Below the pieces are notes generated by a model. It searched no databases. It was given only the letters and a program-made list of their open reading frames with translations, and was not told the origin of the DNA. A DNA stretch of 23,646 nt from Planctomycetota bacterium (GTDB lineage: Bacteria > Planctomycetota > SZUA-567 > JAFGNG01), in assembly GCA_016927125.1 (NCBI GenBank), contig JAFGNG010000019.1, forward strand, positions 1 through 23,646, written 5' to 3'. Each line of letters starts with the position of its first letter. Positions within the stretch are counted from its first letter, which is position 1. A program made the translations under genes and the position numbers. This document shows, in pieces, positions 16,010 through 23,646 of the stretch.

Positions 16010-16381
16010 ATGGCAAAGGCAGTGTTGTTGGTTGGGCATTGCGACCTCGATTCGCCCAGAATCGAAAAAGCCCTCCTGCTTGCGGGAGCGGGGATCTTTG
16101 AAAATGTCCATACTATCGAAGAAGCGGTAGCCAAGTGCGAGGCAACAGAATTCGCGCTGGTCGTCGGCAACCGGGTGATCGGTTTCGACCAGGAAGGCGG
16201 GCTGCACCTCCTTACCGCGATCAAAGCATCTGCAAAGGCGAAAAACACACCTGTCATGATTCTTTCCGGCTTCGCTGAAACCCAGGAAGCGGTAATTGCG
16301 GTCGGGGGAGTTCCAGGATTCGGTAAGGATAAGCTTGAAGATCAAACCGTCGTGGAAGAATTTTCAAAATATTTTCGGTGA
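16010..16381 (+). CDS. Stand-alone degenerate receiver-like protein
   Basis: This 123-residue protein has the length and rhythm of a CheY-like receiver: strand 1 AVLLVGH, strand 3 FALVVGN, strand 4 PVMILSGFAE with S86, and a C-terminal lysine K106 in GFGKDK. The acidic pair is weak (HCDLD) and the phospho-acceptor position after FALVV is G53, so phosphorylation is not expected. There is no output domain. The ATG at 16010 is preceded 6 bases upstream by GGGAGG (15998-16003); an in-frame ATG at 15980 has no such site and would add ten residues. Its stop codon lies inside the ribosome binding site of pfkA, so the two are almost certainly co-translated. A role tied to glycolytic control is a guess from position only. 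Confidence 0.72.
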   Translation: MAKAVLLVGHCDLDSPRIEKALLLAGAGIFENVHTIEEAVAKCEATEFALVVGNRVIGFDQEGGLHLLTAIKASAKAKNTPVMILSGFAETQEAVIAVGGVPGFGKDKLEDQTVVEEFSKYFR

Positions 16382-16389
16382 GGATTAAA

Positions 16390-17373
16390 ATGGCTAAGAG
16401 CAAAGTCAAAAGCATTGCGGTCTTGTGCTCCGGGGGTGACAGCTCCGGCATGAATCCCTGCGTGCGCGCGGTAGTGCGCACGGCGGTCTATCATGGTATG
16501 GAAGTCTTCGGGGTTATCCGCGGTTACCAGGGAATGCTGGATGATCAGATCGAGCCGATGACAGCGCGCAGCGTCTCCAATATTATTTCCCGGGGTGGGA
16601 CTATTCTCAAGACCGCGCGGTGCCTCGAGTTCATGAAAAAGTCTAAGCGCAAGAAGGCCATTACCAATTTGCAGCGCCGGGGGATTGGCGGTCTGGTTGT
16701 GATTGGCGGGGACGGCTCCTTCCATGGCGCCCATTATCTTTCGATGGAAAGCAAGATCAAGGTGGTGGGGATTCCCGGAACAATTGACAATGATATCAAC
16801 GGCACCGATTTTACGATCGGTTATGATACGGCGATCAATGTCGCCATGGACGCGATTGATAAAATTCGCGATACCGCTGCCAGCCATGATCGCATCTTTT
16901 TCGTTGAAGTTATGGGTCGGCACGCCGGGTATATCGCCTTGGAAGCCGGGGTCGCCGCGGGGGCCGAGGATGTTTTGATCCCTGAAGTTAAAACCGATCC
17001 CGACGCCCTGGTAAAAAATCTAAGAGACGGATTGGCGCGGGGTAAAACCAGTTCTATCATCGTGGTTGCCGAAGGTGACGACGCCGGCGGCGCATTAAAA
17101 ATTGCCGCGGTGGTGGAGAAAAAACTCGGAATTATGAGCAAGGTCACAATCCTTGGACACCTCCAGCGGGGCGGTAGTCCCACTGCTTTTGATCGGGTTC
17201 TGGCAAGCCGCCTGGGCGTGGCAGCGGTCCATGAATTAGCCATGGGCCGTAGCAGGATCATGGTTGGAGTAGTCCAAGGCAAGATCAAAACCTCCAGGCT
17301 TGACCATGCCTGGAAGGTAAAGAAGCCTATTTCCAGAGAAATGCTGAAACTCAACGAAATCCTGTCGGTTTAA
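16390..17373 (+). CDS. pfkA: 6-phosphofructokinase, ATP-dependent type
   Basis: The enzyme phosphorylates fructose 6-phosphate to fructose 1,6-bisphosphate, the committed step of glycolysis. The 327 residues carry the family motifs: nucleotide loop SGGDSSGMN (14-22), GGDGS (106-110), catalytic PGTIDND (129-135, base D133), substrate-binding MGRHAG and GHLQRGGSPTAFDR. The glycine after the aspartate in GGDGS (G109, equal to E. coli G104) marks ATP-using enzymes; pyrophosphate-using forms have aspartate there. The ATG at 16390 lies 6 bases after GGTGAGG (16377-16383). An upstream in-frame GTG at 16378 overlaps the receiver stop but would put that ribosome site inside the gene. The stop codon sits in the loop of a 10-bp hairpin. 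Confidence 0.95.
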   Translation: MAKSKVKSIAVLCSGGDSSGMNPCVRAVVRTAVYHGMEVFGVIRGYQGMLDDQIEPMTARSVSNIISRGGTILKTARCLEFMKKSKRKKAITNLQRRGIGGLVVIGGDGSFHGAHYLSMESKIKVVGIPGTIDNDINGTDFTIGYDTAINVAMDAIDKIRDTAASHDRIFFVEVMGRHAGYIALEAGVAAGAEDVLIPEVKTDPDALVKNLRDGLARGKTSSIIVVAEGDDAGGALKIAAVVEKKLGIMSKVTILGHLQRGGSPTAFDRVLASRLGVAAVHELAMGRSRIMVGVVQGKIKTSRLDHAWKVKKPISREMLKLNEILSV

Positions 17374-17383
17374 CCGGCAGGAT
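17359..17383 (+). terminator. Hairpin around the pfkA stop codon
   Basis: ATCCTGTCGG (17359-17368) pairs with CCGGCAGGAT (17374-17383) over 10 bp with one U-G pair. The 5-base loop contains the TAA stop. No T run follows directly (CACTATTTC), so it may act as an mRNA 3' end stabiliser or a weak terminator. The next 160 bases before the VIT-VWA gene are AT-rich, with no clear promoter. Confidence 0.5.
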
Positions 17384-17546
17384 CACTATTTCTAACACAC
17401 AAAAAATTTAAAAAAATAACCCCTCTGGAACCTCCCTTGCGTTTCCATAGATAGAACCGGCAATAAAAAGACTTTACCACAGGTTTTAACCGGATTTGTA
17501 TATGGAAATGATTCCACAGTTATTCCAGGAAAGAAAGGGAGAGATT

Positions 17547-19838
17547 ATGAAGACGCGGACTCTGACAGCAGGAATACTGGCGGCATTGACTCTGGCCATG
17601 CTTTGTTCTAATTATGCCCAGGCTTGCAGGATTATCGACCCAAGACCGATAGTACCGCAACCCCAGCCAGCACAGCCAATCGCAACCAGGTCTCACACCG
17701 CGGAAATTTCCATCGAAAATCAAGCGGCTAATGTAAAAGTGAAAGCAGTTTTCTATAACCCCAATAATTTCCGCATGGAGGGCACCTATTTCTTCCCTCT
17801 GCCAAAAGAGGTCGCGGTCAGCAGTTTTTCCATGCGGGTCAATGGCAAGGAGATGCAGGGTGAACTGTTGGACGCGGAACGCGCCCGCAAGGTTTACGAG
17901 GATATTGTCAGGAAAATGAAAGATCCCGGGCTGCTGGAATTCGTCGGCATGCAGATGCTTAAAGTCCGGGTCTTCCCGATTGAACCCCACTCCGAGGTTG
18001 AGGTCCGGTTTGAATATAGCCACCTGGTCGAGAAAGATTCTGGTTTTTACCGCTTAGTCTATCCTCTCGCCAGCGCCATGCCCCAGGATCGGCAGACCAT
18101 TGGCAAGGTTGCAATCAAGGTGAGCTTGAACTCCCAGGGTGAGCTGAAAAATATATATTCGCCCACGCACAGCATCGATACCTCCCGCCAGGATGATCAC
18201 CATGCCATTGCCGGTTTTGAAAGCAATGATCTGCTTCCGGACCGGGATTTTGAGCTGATCTGGTCCGAGTCCGATGATGAAATTGGCGCAACCTGGCTGA
18301 CCCACAAGGCTGCGGGCGAGGATGATTACTTCATGCTCCTGCTCTCACCCAAAGTAGAGATTGATAATGATAAGGTGATTAAAAAGGATGTGATCTTTGT
18401 CCTCGACAAGTCCGGCAGCATGGCGGATGATGACAAAATTGTCCAGGCCAAGGCAGCGCTGCGCTACTGCCTTAGCAAGCTCCGCCCCGAGGATAACTTC
18501 GGCATCCTGGCCTTCAGCACCGCGACCGAGAGCTTCCGGGAAGGGTTGGTACCGGCGACAGCGGATAATATCCAGGCAGCCAAGGTTTTTTTAGAAAAAA
18601 TTGATGCCGCCGGCGGAACCGCGATTGATGAGACCCTGGGTAGCGGTATGCAACTCCTCGCCTCGGCCAAGAACCTCCCCATGATGCTCTTTCTCACCGA
18701 CGGGCTGCCCACGGTTGGCGAAGAGAATATTGATATTATTCTGAAAAACACGGCAGAGCAGAACCGGAATCAAGCACGGGTCTTCTCTTTCGGCCTGGGA
18801 TATGATGTCAACACCAAGCTGCTCGACCGCCTCTCCCGGGAAGGGCACGGGGTGCGCGAGTATGTCAAACCGGACGAAAGCATTGAGGTGAAGATCTCCA
18901 ACCTCTATGCCAAGGTGGAAAGCCCGGTCTTGACCAATATTGAGATTAGCAGTGCAGGACATCCATTGCGTGAGGTTTACCCCCGGCCCATCCCCGATAT
19001 CTTCCGCGGTTCCCAGCTGGTTCTGCTGGGGCGGTACGAGGCACACGGCGCTGTGTTCGGCGATGGCAAGTTTCACTTGCGCCTTACCGGCAAGGTTGGC
19101 AATAAAATGCGGGAATACAATTACAGCCTGGATTTGCCCAAGGATAATGATGCCGATTTCATCCCCTCGCTCTGGGCGGTGCGCAAGGTAGGCTATCTTC
19201 TGGAACAGATCCGGCTGCACGGTAAGAATGAAGAGCTAGTCGATGAAGTCACCCGCCTTGGTAAAAAGCACGGCATTGCCACCCCCTATACCTCCTTCCT
19301 CGTGGTTGATGAAAATGTAGAGCTGGAAGGGGTGTCGCGCCAGGAACTGGAGGTTGCCCGCCGGGAGGCCAGGATCAGGTTGGGTGGAGCTGTCAGGCTA
19401 GCGGAAGAGAAATTCAGCTCTGCGATTGGCAAAGACGCCCAGTCCGCCAGCGAGTCGGCAGACTTGTATGCGGGCACGTCCCTTAATCAAGCTGCTCCTG
19501 CCCAACCTGCACGCGCAAAATCATATTTTCAGGGTACAGTGATGGACAACATAAATAACGCGGTCGATCTGGACAACAACATCAGCAGCAAGCTGATCAA
19601 GGACACCCAGATCCGCCACCAAGCCGGCAAGACCTTCTACCTTAAGGAAGGCGTCTGGACCGACAGCATCTATGATGAAAAGAGTGGCAAAGAGATAATC
19701 ACGGTCGAGTTCGTGAGCGAGCAATATTTTGCCCTGCTGCGGGATGTCCCGGAGCTTACGAAATTCCTCTCCCTCGGGGAAAATGTGATTGTCGTCCACG
19801 AGGGGAAGGTGTATAAGATTAGCAAGGGCAACCAGTAA
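17547..19838 (+). CDS. Exported VIT and VWA domain protein (inter-alpha-trypsin-inhibitor heavy-chain-like)
   Basis: This is a predicted periplasmic or surface protein of 763 residues. A signal peptide occupies residues 1-26 (hydrophobic TAGILAALTLAMLC, cleavage likely after YAQA). A VIT domain covers about 45-170 (EGTYFFPLPKEVAVSSFSMR, ERARKVYEDIVR). A VWA domain covers about 280-460 with a complete metal-binding MIDAS: DKSGS (287-291), T358 in GGTAID and D385 in LTDG. A long C-terminal region follows, ending in KTFYLKEGVWTDS and a terminal beta-rich unit. The ATG at 17547 was chosen for GGGAGAG just upstream and because the signal peptide then starts MKTRTL. The next gene, 76 bases on, encodes an alpha-2-macroglobulin-like protein with no clear terminator between, suggesting joint expression. 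VWA domains bind protein partners through metal; the partner is unknown. Confidence 0.92.
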   Translation: MKTRTLTAGILAALTLAMLCSNYAQACRIIDPRPIVPQPQPAQPIATRSHTAEISIENQAANVKVKAVFYNPNNFRMEGTYFFPLPKEVAVSSFSMRVNGKEMQGELLDAERARKVYEDIVRKMKDPGLLEFVGMQMLKVRVFPIEPHSEVEVRFEYSHLVEKDSGFYRLVYPLASAMPQDRQTIGKVAIKVSLNSQGELKNIYSPTHSIDTSRQDDHHAIAGFESNDLLPDRDFELIWSESDDEIGATWLTHKAAGEDDYFMLLLSPKVEIDNDKVIKKDVIFVLDKSGSMADDDKIVQAKAALRYCLSKLRPEDNFGILAFSTATESFREGLVPATADNIQAAKVFLEKIDAAGGTAIDETLGSGMQLLASAKNLPMMLFLTDGLPTVGEENIDIILKNTAEQNRNQARVFSFGLGYDVNTKLLDRLSREGHGVREYVKPDESIEVKISNLYAKVESPVLTNIEISSAGHPLREVYPRPIPDIFRGSQLVLLGRYEAHGAVFGDGKFHLRLTGKVGNKMREYNYSLDLPKDNDADFIPSLWAVRKVGYLLEQIRLHGKNEELVDEVTRLGKKHGIATPYTSFLVVDENVELEGVSRQELEVARREARIRLGGAVRLAEEKFSSAIGKDAQSASESADLYAGTSLNQAAPAQPARAKSYFQGTVMDNINNAVDLDNNISSKLIKDTQIRHQAGKTFYLKEGVWTDSIYDEKSGKEIITVEFVSEQYFALLRDVPELTKFLSLGENVIVVHEGKVYKISKGNQ

Positions 19839-19914
19839 AAAACTTACAACAAATATTAACCAAGCAGCTTTCCATAGCTGCCAGTCCGCCAATCCTGGCC
19901 TTACGGAGACGATT

Positions 19915-22900
19915 ATGAAACCCATGAAAAAATTAAGCCGGTTGATCTTCACCACTCTATTGCTCGCACTGCTCTTCACAATAACCAGTTATGCCGGGGA
20001 AAGCCAGGCGCAACTTCACTCTCAGGCTGGACAACTGCTAAAGGACGGCAACTACGCCGAAGCCCTGGAGATTTATGAAAAGCTTTGCTCCAACCTGGAA
20101 ACCGATCCTAAGGAGGTAGGCACAGATTTAAACAATGCGGTTTTTTGCCTGCAAAGCCTCAACCGCACTAACGAGCAGGATGCTTTGATTGAAAAAGTCA
20201 TTGCCACGCACAAGCATAACTGGCGCCTGCTGCGTAGTGCTGCGAGGATTTATAACCATAATGAAATGAATCTCCAGCGCAACACTTGCTATGGCTATAT
20301 TATTGCGGGCGAGTTTCAGCGCGGCCAGCACCGGGGCGGCGGCAAGTATGTGAATAGTTACGAACGTGATCGCGCCCGCGCCCAGCAACTTATGGTAGAG
20401 GCAATGGCGATTATTGAAAGCCGGGAAAAACCGCAGGAGGAATTACAGGAGATCGGACAGTTCTATATCGATTTTGCCAGGATATTAAGAAGATTTAGCC
20501 GGGGCGCGGAATGGCGCTTGCAGCTTTTAACAGATCTGACAACCCTGCCTGATTACGAGGAAGGACACTATTATAGAAGCGACCGGCGCAGCGCTCCGGT
20601 GGACGCGGACGGCAAGCCTGTATTTTATTATGTGCCAGAGAGTTTCGAAGCAGCCCAATCGGATGGCGAAAGGTACCGCTGGTGCCTGCAGCAGGCAACC
20701 GCAACCCACCCTGACTCCGCAGTCAGCGCGGACATGGAATTTGCGCAATTCCTGCAAGCACAGTTCGGAGTTCAGACCCTGCGGGATGCGGGCATCTCCT
20801 TGCCGGGAGGCCAGGACGAAGAAAAGCAGGCAGGCATCTTTGCCCTTGCAACCCTCGGGGAAGACGAAACCATTGCCAGCCTTGCCAATGGGGTGCTACG
20901 ATTCAAACTGCCGGAGGAGTTTAATTATATCCACATCTACCATAAGTATATTGAAAACTACCAAGGCAGTTCTATTCCATCTACCCTTGCCGGGATCTTT
21001 GAAAACCGCCAGCAATATGACCGCGCCCTGGAATATTGGAAAATATACAAGACATGCACAACCAATGAAATTGGAATCAAGAACGCTGCTCACCGCATCA
21101 GTCAAATAATGGATAACTGGGGCGTCTTCGAGCCGGTGACAACCCATCCCGCCGGACAGGGCGCGACCGTGGATTACCGCTTCCGCAACGGCAGCGAGGT
21201 GGAGTTTATCGCTTATCACGTCAAGTACCAGGACTTGATCAATGACATTAAGGAGTATCTCAAGGGCAGCCCGCGCGAATATGATTGGGATAAGATAAAT
21301 CCTAACAATATTGGCCGCCGCTTGGTTTTTGACAACCAAACCAAATACCTGGGCGAGGAGGCTGTCAAGTGGACCTTGGAATTGCAGCCGCGCGAGAAGC
21401 ATTTTGATCGCCGCATCACCGTGACAACCCCTCTGCAAGAGGCGGGGGTGTATCTCCTCTTAGCCAAGATGAAGGACGGCAATACCAGCCGGATTATAAT
21501 CTGGGTCAACGACACGGTAATTGTTAAAAAACTACTCAACAACCAGACCTTGTATTATGTTGCCGACGCGATAACCGGTAAGCCTGTCGCCAAGGCCAAT
21601 CTGGAGTTTTTCGGCTGGGATCACCGCCGGTCCAAGCTGAAAGCCTGGGAGGGCGAGCAGATCGTCACCCAACATTTTGCGGAATACTCGGATGAGAACG
21701 GGCAGGTAATGCTGGGCGAGAAAAACCTGCCATCTGATTACCAGTGGTTCGTCACCGCAACCACCCAGGACGGCCGGAGAGCCTGGCTGGGCTTCAGCCG
21801 CGTCTGGCATTATGATTATCACGACGAGGAATATAAGGAGCGCAAGGTTCTCTTTTTGACCGATCGCCCGGTCTACCGTCCCGAACAAACTGTCAAATTC
21901 AAAGCCTGGCGGCGGCAAACGCAATATGATCAGCAGGATGTTTCCCAGTTTGCCGAGAAGCCATTAACTGTAAAAATTTATGATCCCAAGAATGAAAAGA
22001 TCTTTGAAAAGCAATATATCTCGGATGCCTATGGTGGGATTGCGGGCGAGATTGATCTCCCCGAAGACGCCACCTTGGGGGAATACCGGCTGGTAACCAA
22101 GTTCTATGAACAATCCCACACCGAGCGTCTCGGCGGCAATACCTTCCGGGTGGAGGAGTACAAGAAGCCGGAGTACGAGGTCAAGATCAATGCACCCGAG
22201 AAACCGATCATGCTGGGCGAGAAGGTCACCGCCACGGTGGAGGCGAATTATTACTTTGGCGCGCCGGTGGTGAATGCCGAGGTCAAGTACAAGGTCCTGC
22301 GCTATCCCCACGAGGCCCGCTGGTTCCCCGCGATGCCGTGGGACTGGTTCTATGGCTCCGGCTACTGGTGGTTCAGCTATGACTACTACTGGTATCCCGG
22401 CTGGCGGGAATGGGGTTGCCGCTGTCCGTTCCCCTGGTGGCAGAGCCGCCACACCGAGCCGGAAGTAGTGCTTGAGAACGAAGCCGCCATCGGCCCCGAC
22501 GGCAAGCTCGCCATCACTATCGACACCGCGCTGGCGAAGGAACTCCATGGCGACACCGATCACCGCTATGAAATCACTGCCGAGGTGCGCGATGAATCCC
22601 GCCGCACCATTGTCGGCACCGGCACTGTGCTCGTCGCGCGTAAGCCCTTCAGCGTTAGTGCCTGGGTTAACCGGGGTTATTTCCGCGTGGGCGACACTAT
22701 CCGCGCTGGCTTCAAGGCGCAGACCCTGGATCGCAAGCCTGTGACCGGCCAGGGTAAGCTGCGCTTATTAAAAATTAATTATGGCCAGGAAATGCAGCCG
22801 GTGGAAACCGAGGTACAGGCCTGGGAGCTTGACCCGGATGCCGGCGGCAATGCCAGCCAGCAGATCCAGGCCAGCCGCGCCGGGCAGTACCGCCTCTCCT

Positions 22901-23646
22901 ATACCGTTATCGACCCTGAGGGGCATACTATTGAAGGCGGCTATCTCTTCGTGGTGCGGGGCGAGGGCTTCGACGGCAAAGAGTTCCGCTTCGACAATAT
23001 CGAGTTGATAACTGATCAGCAGGAGTACGCGCCCGGTGACGAGGTTAAGCTGATGATCAACACCAACCTGGCCGACAGCAGTGTGCTGCTCTTCCTGCGC
23101 CCCTCCAATGGTGTTTACCTCAAGCCCAAGCTTATCCGGATGCAGGGCAAGAGTACGGTTGAGGCAATAACGGTCACCAAGAAGGACATGCCGAACTTCT
23201 TTATTGAAGCTGTCACTATTGCCGACGGCAAGCTCTATACCGCGATGCGCGAAGTGATTGTCCCGCCCGAGAAGCGGGTGCTCAATGTGGAAGTCTTGAC
23301 CTCGGCGGAGAAATATAAACCCGGAGAAAAGGGCAAGGTGAAGGTCAAGGTGACCGGCTATGATGGCAAACCTTATGCAGGTTCGGTCGTGATTACAGTC
23401 TATGATAAATCGGTGGAATATATCTCCGGCGGTTCCAACATTCCTGAGATCAAGGAATTCTACTGGAAGTGGCGGCGGCGGCACTATGCCAGCAGCGAGC
23501 ATAATCTGGATCGCTTTCAACCTAACCTGCTGGAGAAAGATGAAATCGCCATGGCAAACCTCGGCGTCTTCGGCCACCTCGTAGCGGACGAAGATGATAA
23601 AACACAAGATTTCGCAGTTTTCAACCGAGGCTTCGCCGCAGGCGCA
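19915..23646 (+). CDS. Large exported TPR/alpha-2-macroglobulin-like protein, N-terminal part (runs off window)
   Basis: The frame is open from the ATG at 19915 to the last base (1244 codons), so the 3' end is missing. GGAG (19905-19908) lies 6 bases upstream of the ATG. A signal peptide is clear (MKKLSRLIFTTLLLALL, then SYA). Residues about 30-115 look like TPR-type helices (QAGQLLKDGNYAEALEIYEK). From about 560 on there are repeated macroglobulin-type beta domains, including the MG2-like signature LTDRPVYRPEQTVKFK near 648 and a second NRGYFRVGDTI unit. An aromatic-rich stretch (about 801-845, including YWWFSYDYYWYPGW) interrupts one domain. Family members trap or inhibit proteases at the cell envelope. 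The bait region and any thioester (CxEQ-type) motif would lie beyond the window, so mechanism is unproven. Confidence 0.9.
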   Translation, partial: MKPMKKLSRLIFTTLLLALLFTITSYAGESQAQLHSQAGQLLKDGNYAEALEIYEKLCSNLETDPKEVGTDLNNAVFCLQSLNRTNEQDALIEKVIATHKHNWRLLRSAARIYNHNEMNLQRNTCYGYIIAGEFQRGQHRGGGKYVNSYERDRARAQQLMVEAMAIIESREKPQEELQEIGQFYIDFARILRRFSRGAEWRLQLLTDLTTLPDYEEGHYYRSDRRSAPVDADGKPVFYYVPESFEAAQSDGERYRWCLQQATATHPDSAVSADMEFAQFLQAQFGVQTLRDAGISLPGGQDEEKQAGIFALATLGEDETIASLANGVLRFKLPEEFNYIHIYHKYIENYQGSSIPSTLAGIFENRQQYDRALEYWKIYKTCTTNEIGIKNAAHRISQIMDNWGVFEPVTTHPAGQGATVDYRFRNGSEVEFIAYHVKYQDLINDIKEYLKGSPREYDWDKINPNNIGRRLVFDNQTKYLGEEAVKWTLELQPREKHFDRRITVTTPLQEAGVYLLLAKMKDGNTSRIIIWVNDTVIVKKLLNNQTLYYVADAITGKPVAKANLEFFGWDHRRSKLKAWEGEQIVTQHFAEYSDENGQVMLGEKNLPSDYQWFVTATTQDGRRAWLGFSRVWHYDYHDEEYKERKVLFLTDRPVYRPEQTVKFKAWRRQTQYDQQDVSQFAEKPLTVKIYDPKNEKIFEKQYISDAYGGIAGEIDLPEDATLGEYRLVTKFYEQSHTERLGGNTFRVEEYKKPEYEVKINAPEKPIMLGEKVTATVEANYYFGAPVVNAEVKYKVLRYPHEARWFPAMPWDWFYGSGYWWFSYDYYWYPGWREWGCRCPFPWWQSRHTEPEVVLENEAAIGPDGKLAITIDTALAKELHGDTDHRYEITAEVRDESRRTIVGTGTVLVARKPFSVSAWVNRGYFRVGDTIRAGFKAQTLDRKPVTGQGKLRLLKINYGQEMQPVETEVQAWELDPDAGGNASQQIQASRAGQYRLSYTVIDPEGHTIEGGYLFVVRGEGFDGKEFRFDNIELITDQQEYAPGDEVKLMINTNLADSSVLLFLRPSNGVYLKPKLIRMQGKSTVEAITVTKKDMPNFFIEAVTIADGKLYTAMREVIVPPEKRVLNVEVLTSAEKYKPGEKGKVKVKVTGYDGKPYAGSVVITVYDKSVEYISGGSNIPEIKEFYWKWRRRHYASSEHNLDRFQPNLLEKDEIAMANLGVFGHLVADEDDKTQDFAVFNRGFAAGA

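Noticed and set aside
19864..19881. GCAGCT/AGCTGC hairpin between the VIT-VWA and macroglobulin-like genes, as a terminator
   Set aside because: Six pairs with no T run; more likely chance, so the two genes are treated as possibly co-transcribed.
22768..23607. A 279-residue open frame on the minus strand
   Set aside because: It is antisense to the macroglobulin-like gene, whose frame is open for 1244 codons and shows family motifs.

Overview
The window reads as ordinary chromosome from a Gram-negative bacterium. It encodes an RND efflux adaptor and pump, which imply an outer membrane, and large exported proteins. A PVC-type lineage (Lentisphaerota, Verrucomicrobiota or Planctomycetota) is my best guess, based on the alpha-2-macroglobulin/VIT-VWA gene pair, an enlarged SecA and an enlarged RND pump. 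That placement is inference, not shown by any single marker. No insertion sequence, prophage, CRISPR array, rRNA or tRNA was seen.

Region 1 (1-7656, all + strand) is housekeeping. It holds the C-terminal two thirds of secA, an MdtG-like MFS drug exporter, the 4.5S/SRP RNA gene (not a protein gene; recognised by its GGAA-capped core and a 13-bp closing helix), dnaX, a YihY/BrkB-family membrane protein, a YbaB/EbfC nucleoid protein and recR. The order ffs-dnaX-ybaB-recR is a classic bacterial cluster, here with a yihY-type gene inserted. dnaX carries a run of nine A just after the clamp-loader domains. A slip of one base in either direction ends the protein within about ten codons, so a short gamma-like form is likely.

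Region 2 (7702-15794) is signalling and efflux. A minus-strand gene encodes a double-receiver plus HD-type protein in which both receiver phospho-acceptor aspartates are glutamate. It is divergent from a two-gene RND efflux operon (adaptor, then a 1301-residue pump with an insertion of about 160 residues). The shared intergenic region has a clear sigma70-type promoter towards the efflux genes and a perfect palindrome centred on the -10 box of the regulator gene. A minus-strand gene for an unrecognised multi-pass membrane protein converges on the pump gene, with a terminator hairpin between them.

Region 3 (16010-17373) is a small degenerate receiver-like gene translationally linked to ATP-type 6-phosphofructokinase.

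Region 4 (17547-23646) is a pair of exported proteins: a VIT + VWA protein and the N-terminal 1244 codons of a large TPR/alpha-2-macroglobulin-like protein that runs off the window. In animals VIT-VWA proteins (inter-alpha-trypsin inhibitor heavy chains) and alpha-2-macroglobulins both act in protease control. Their adjacency here is the most suggestive lead for an under-described envelope system.
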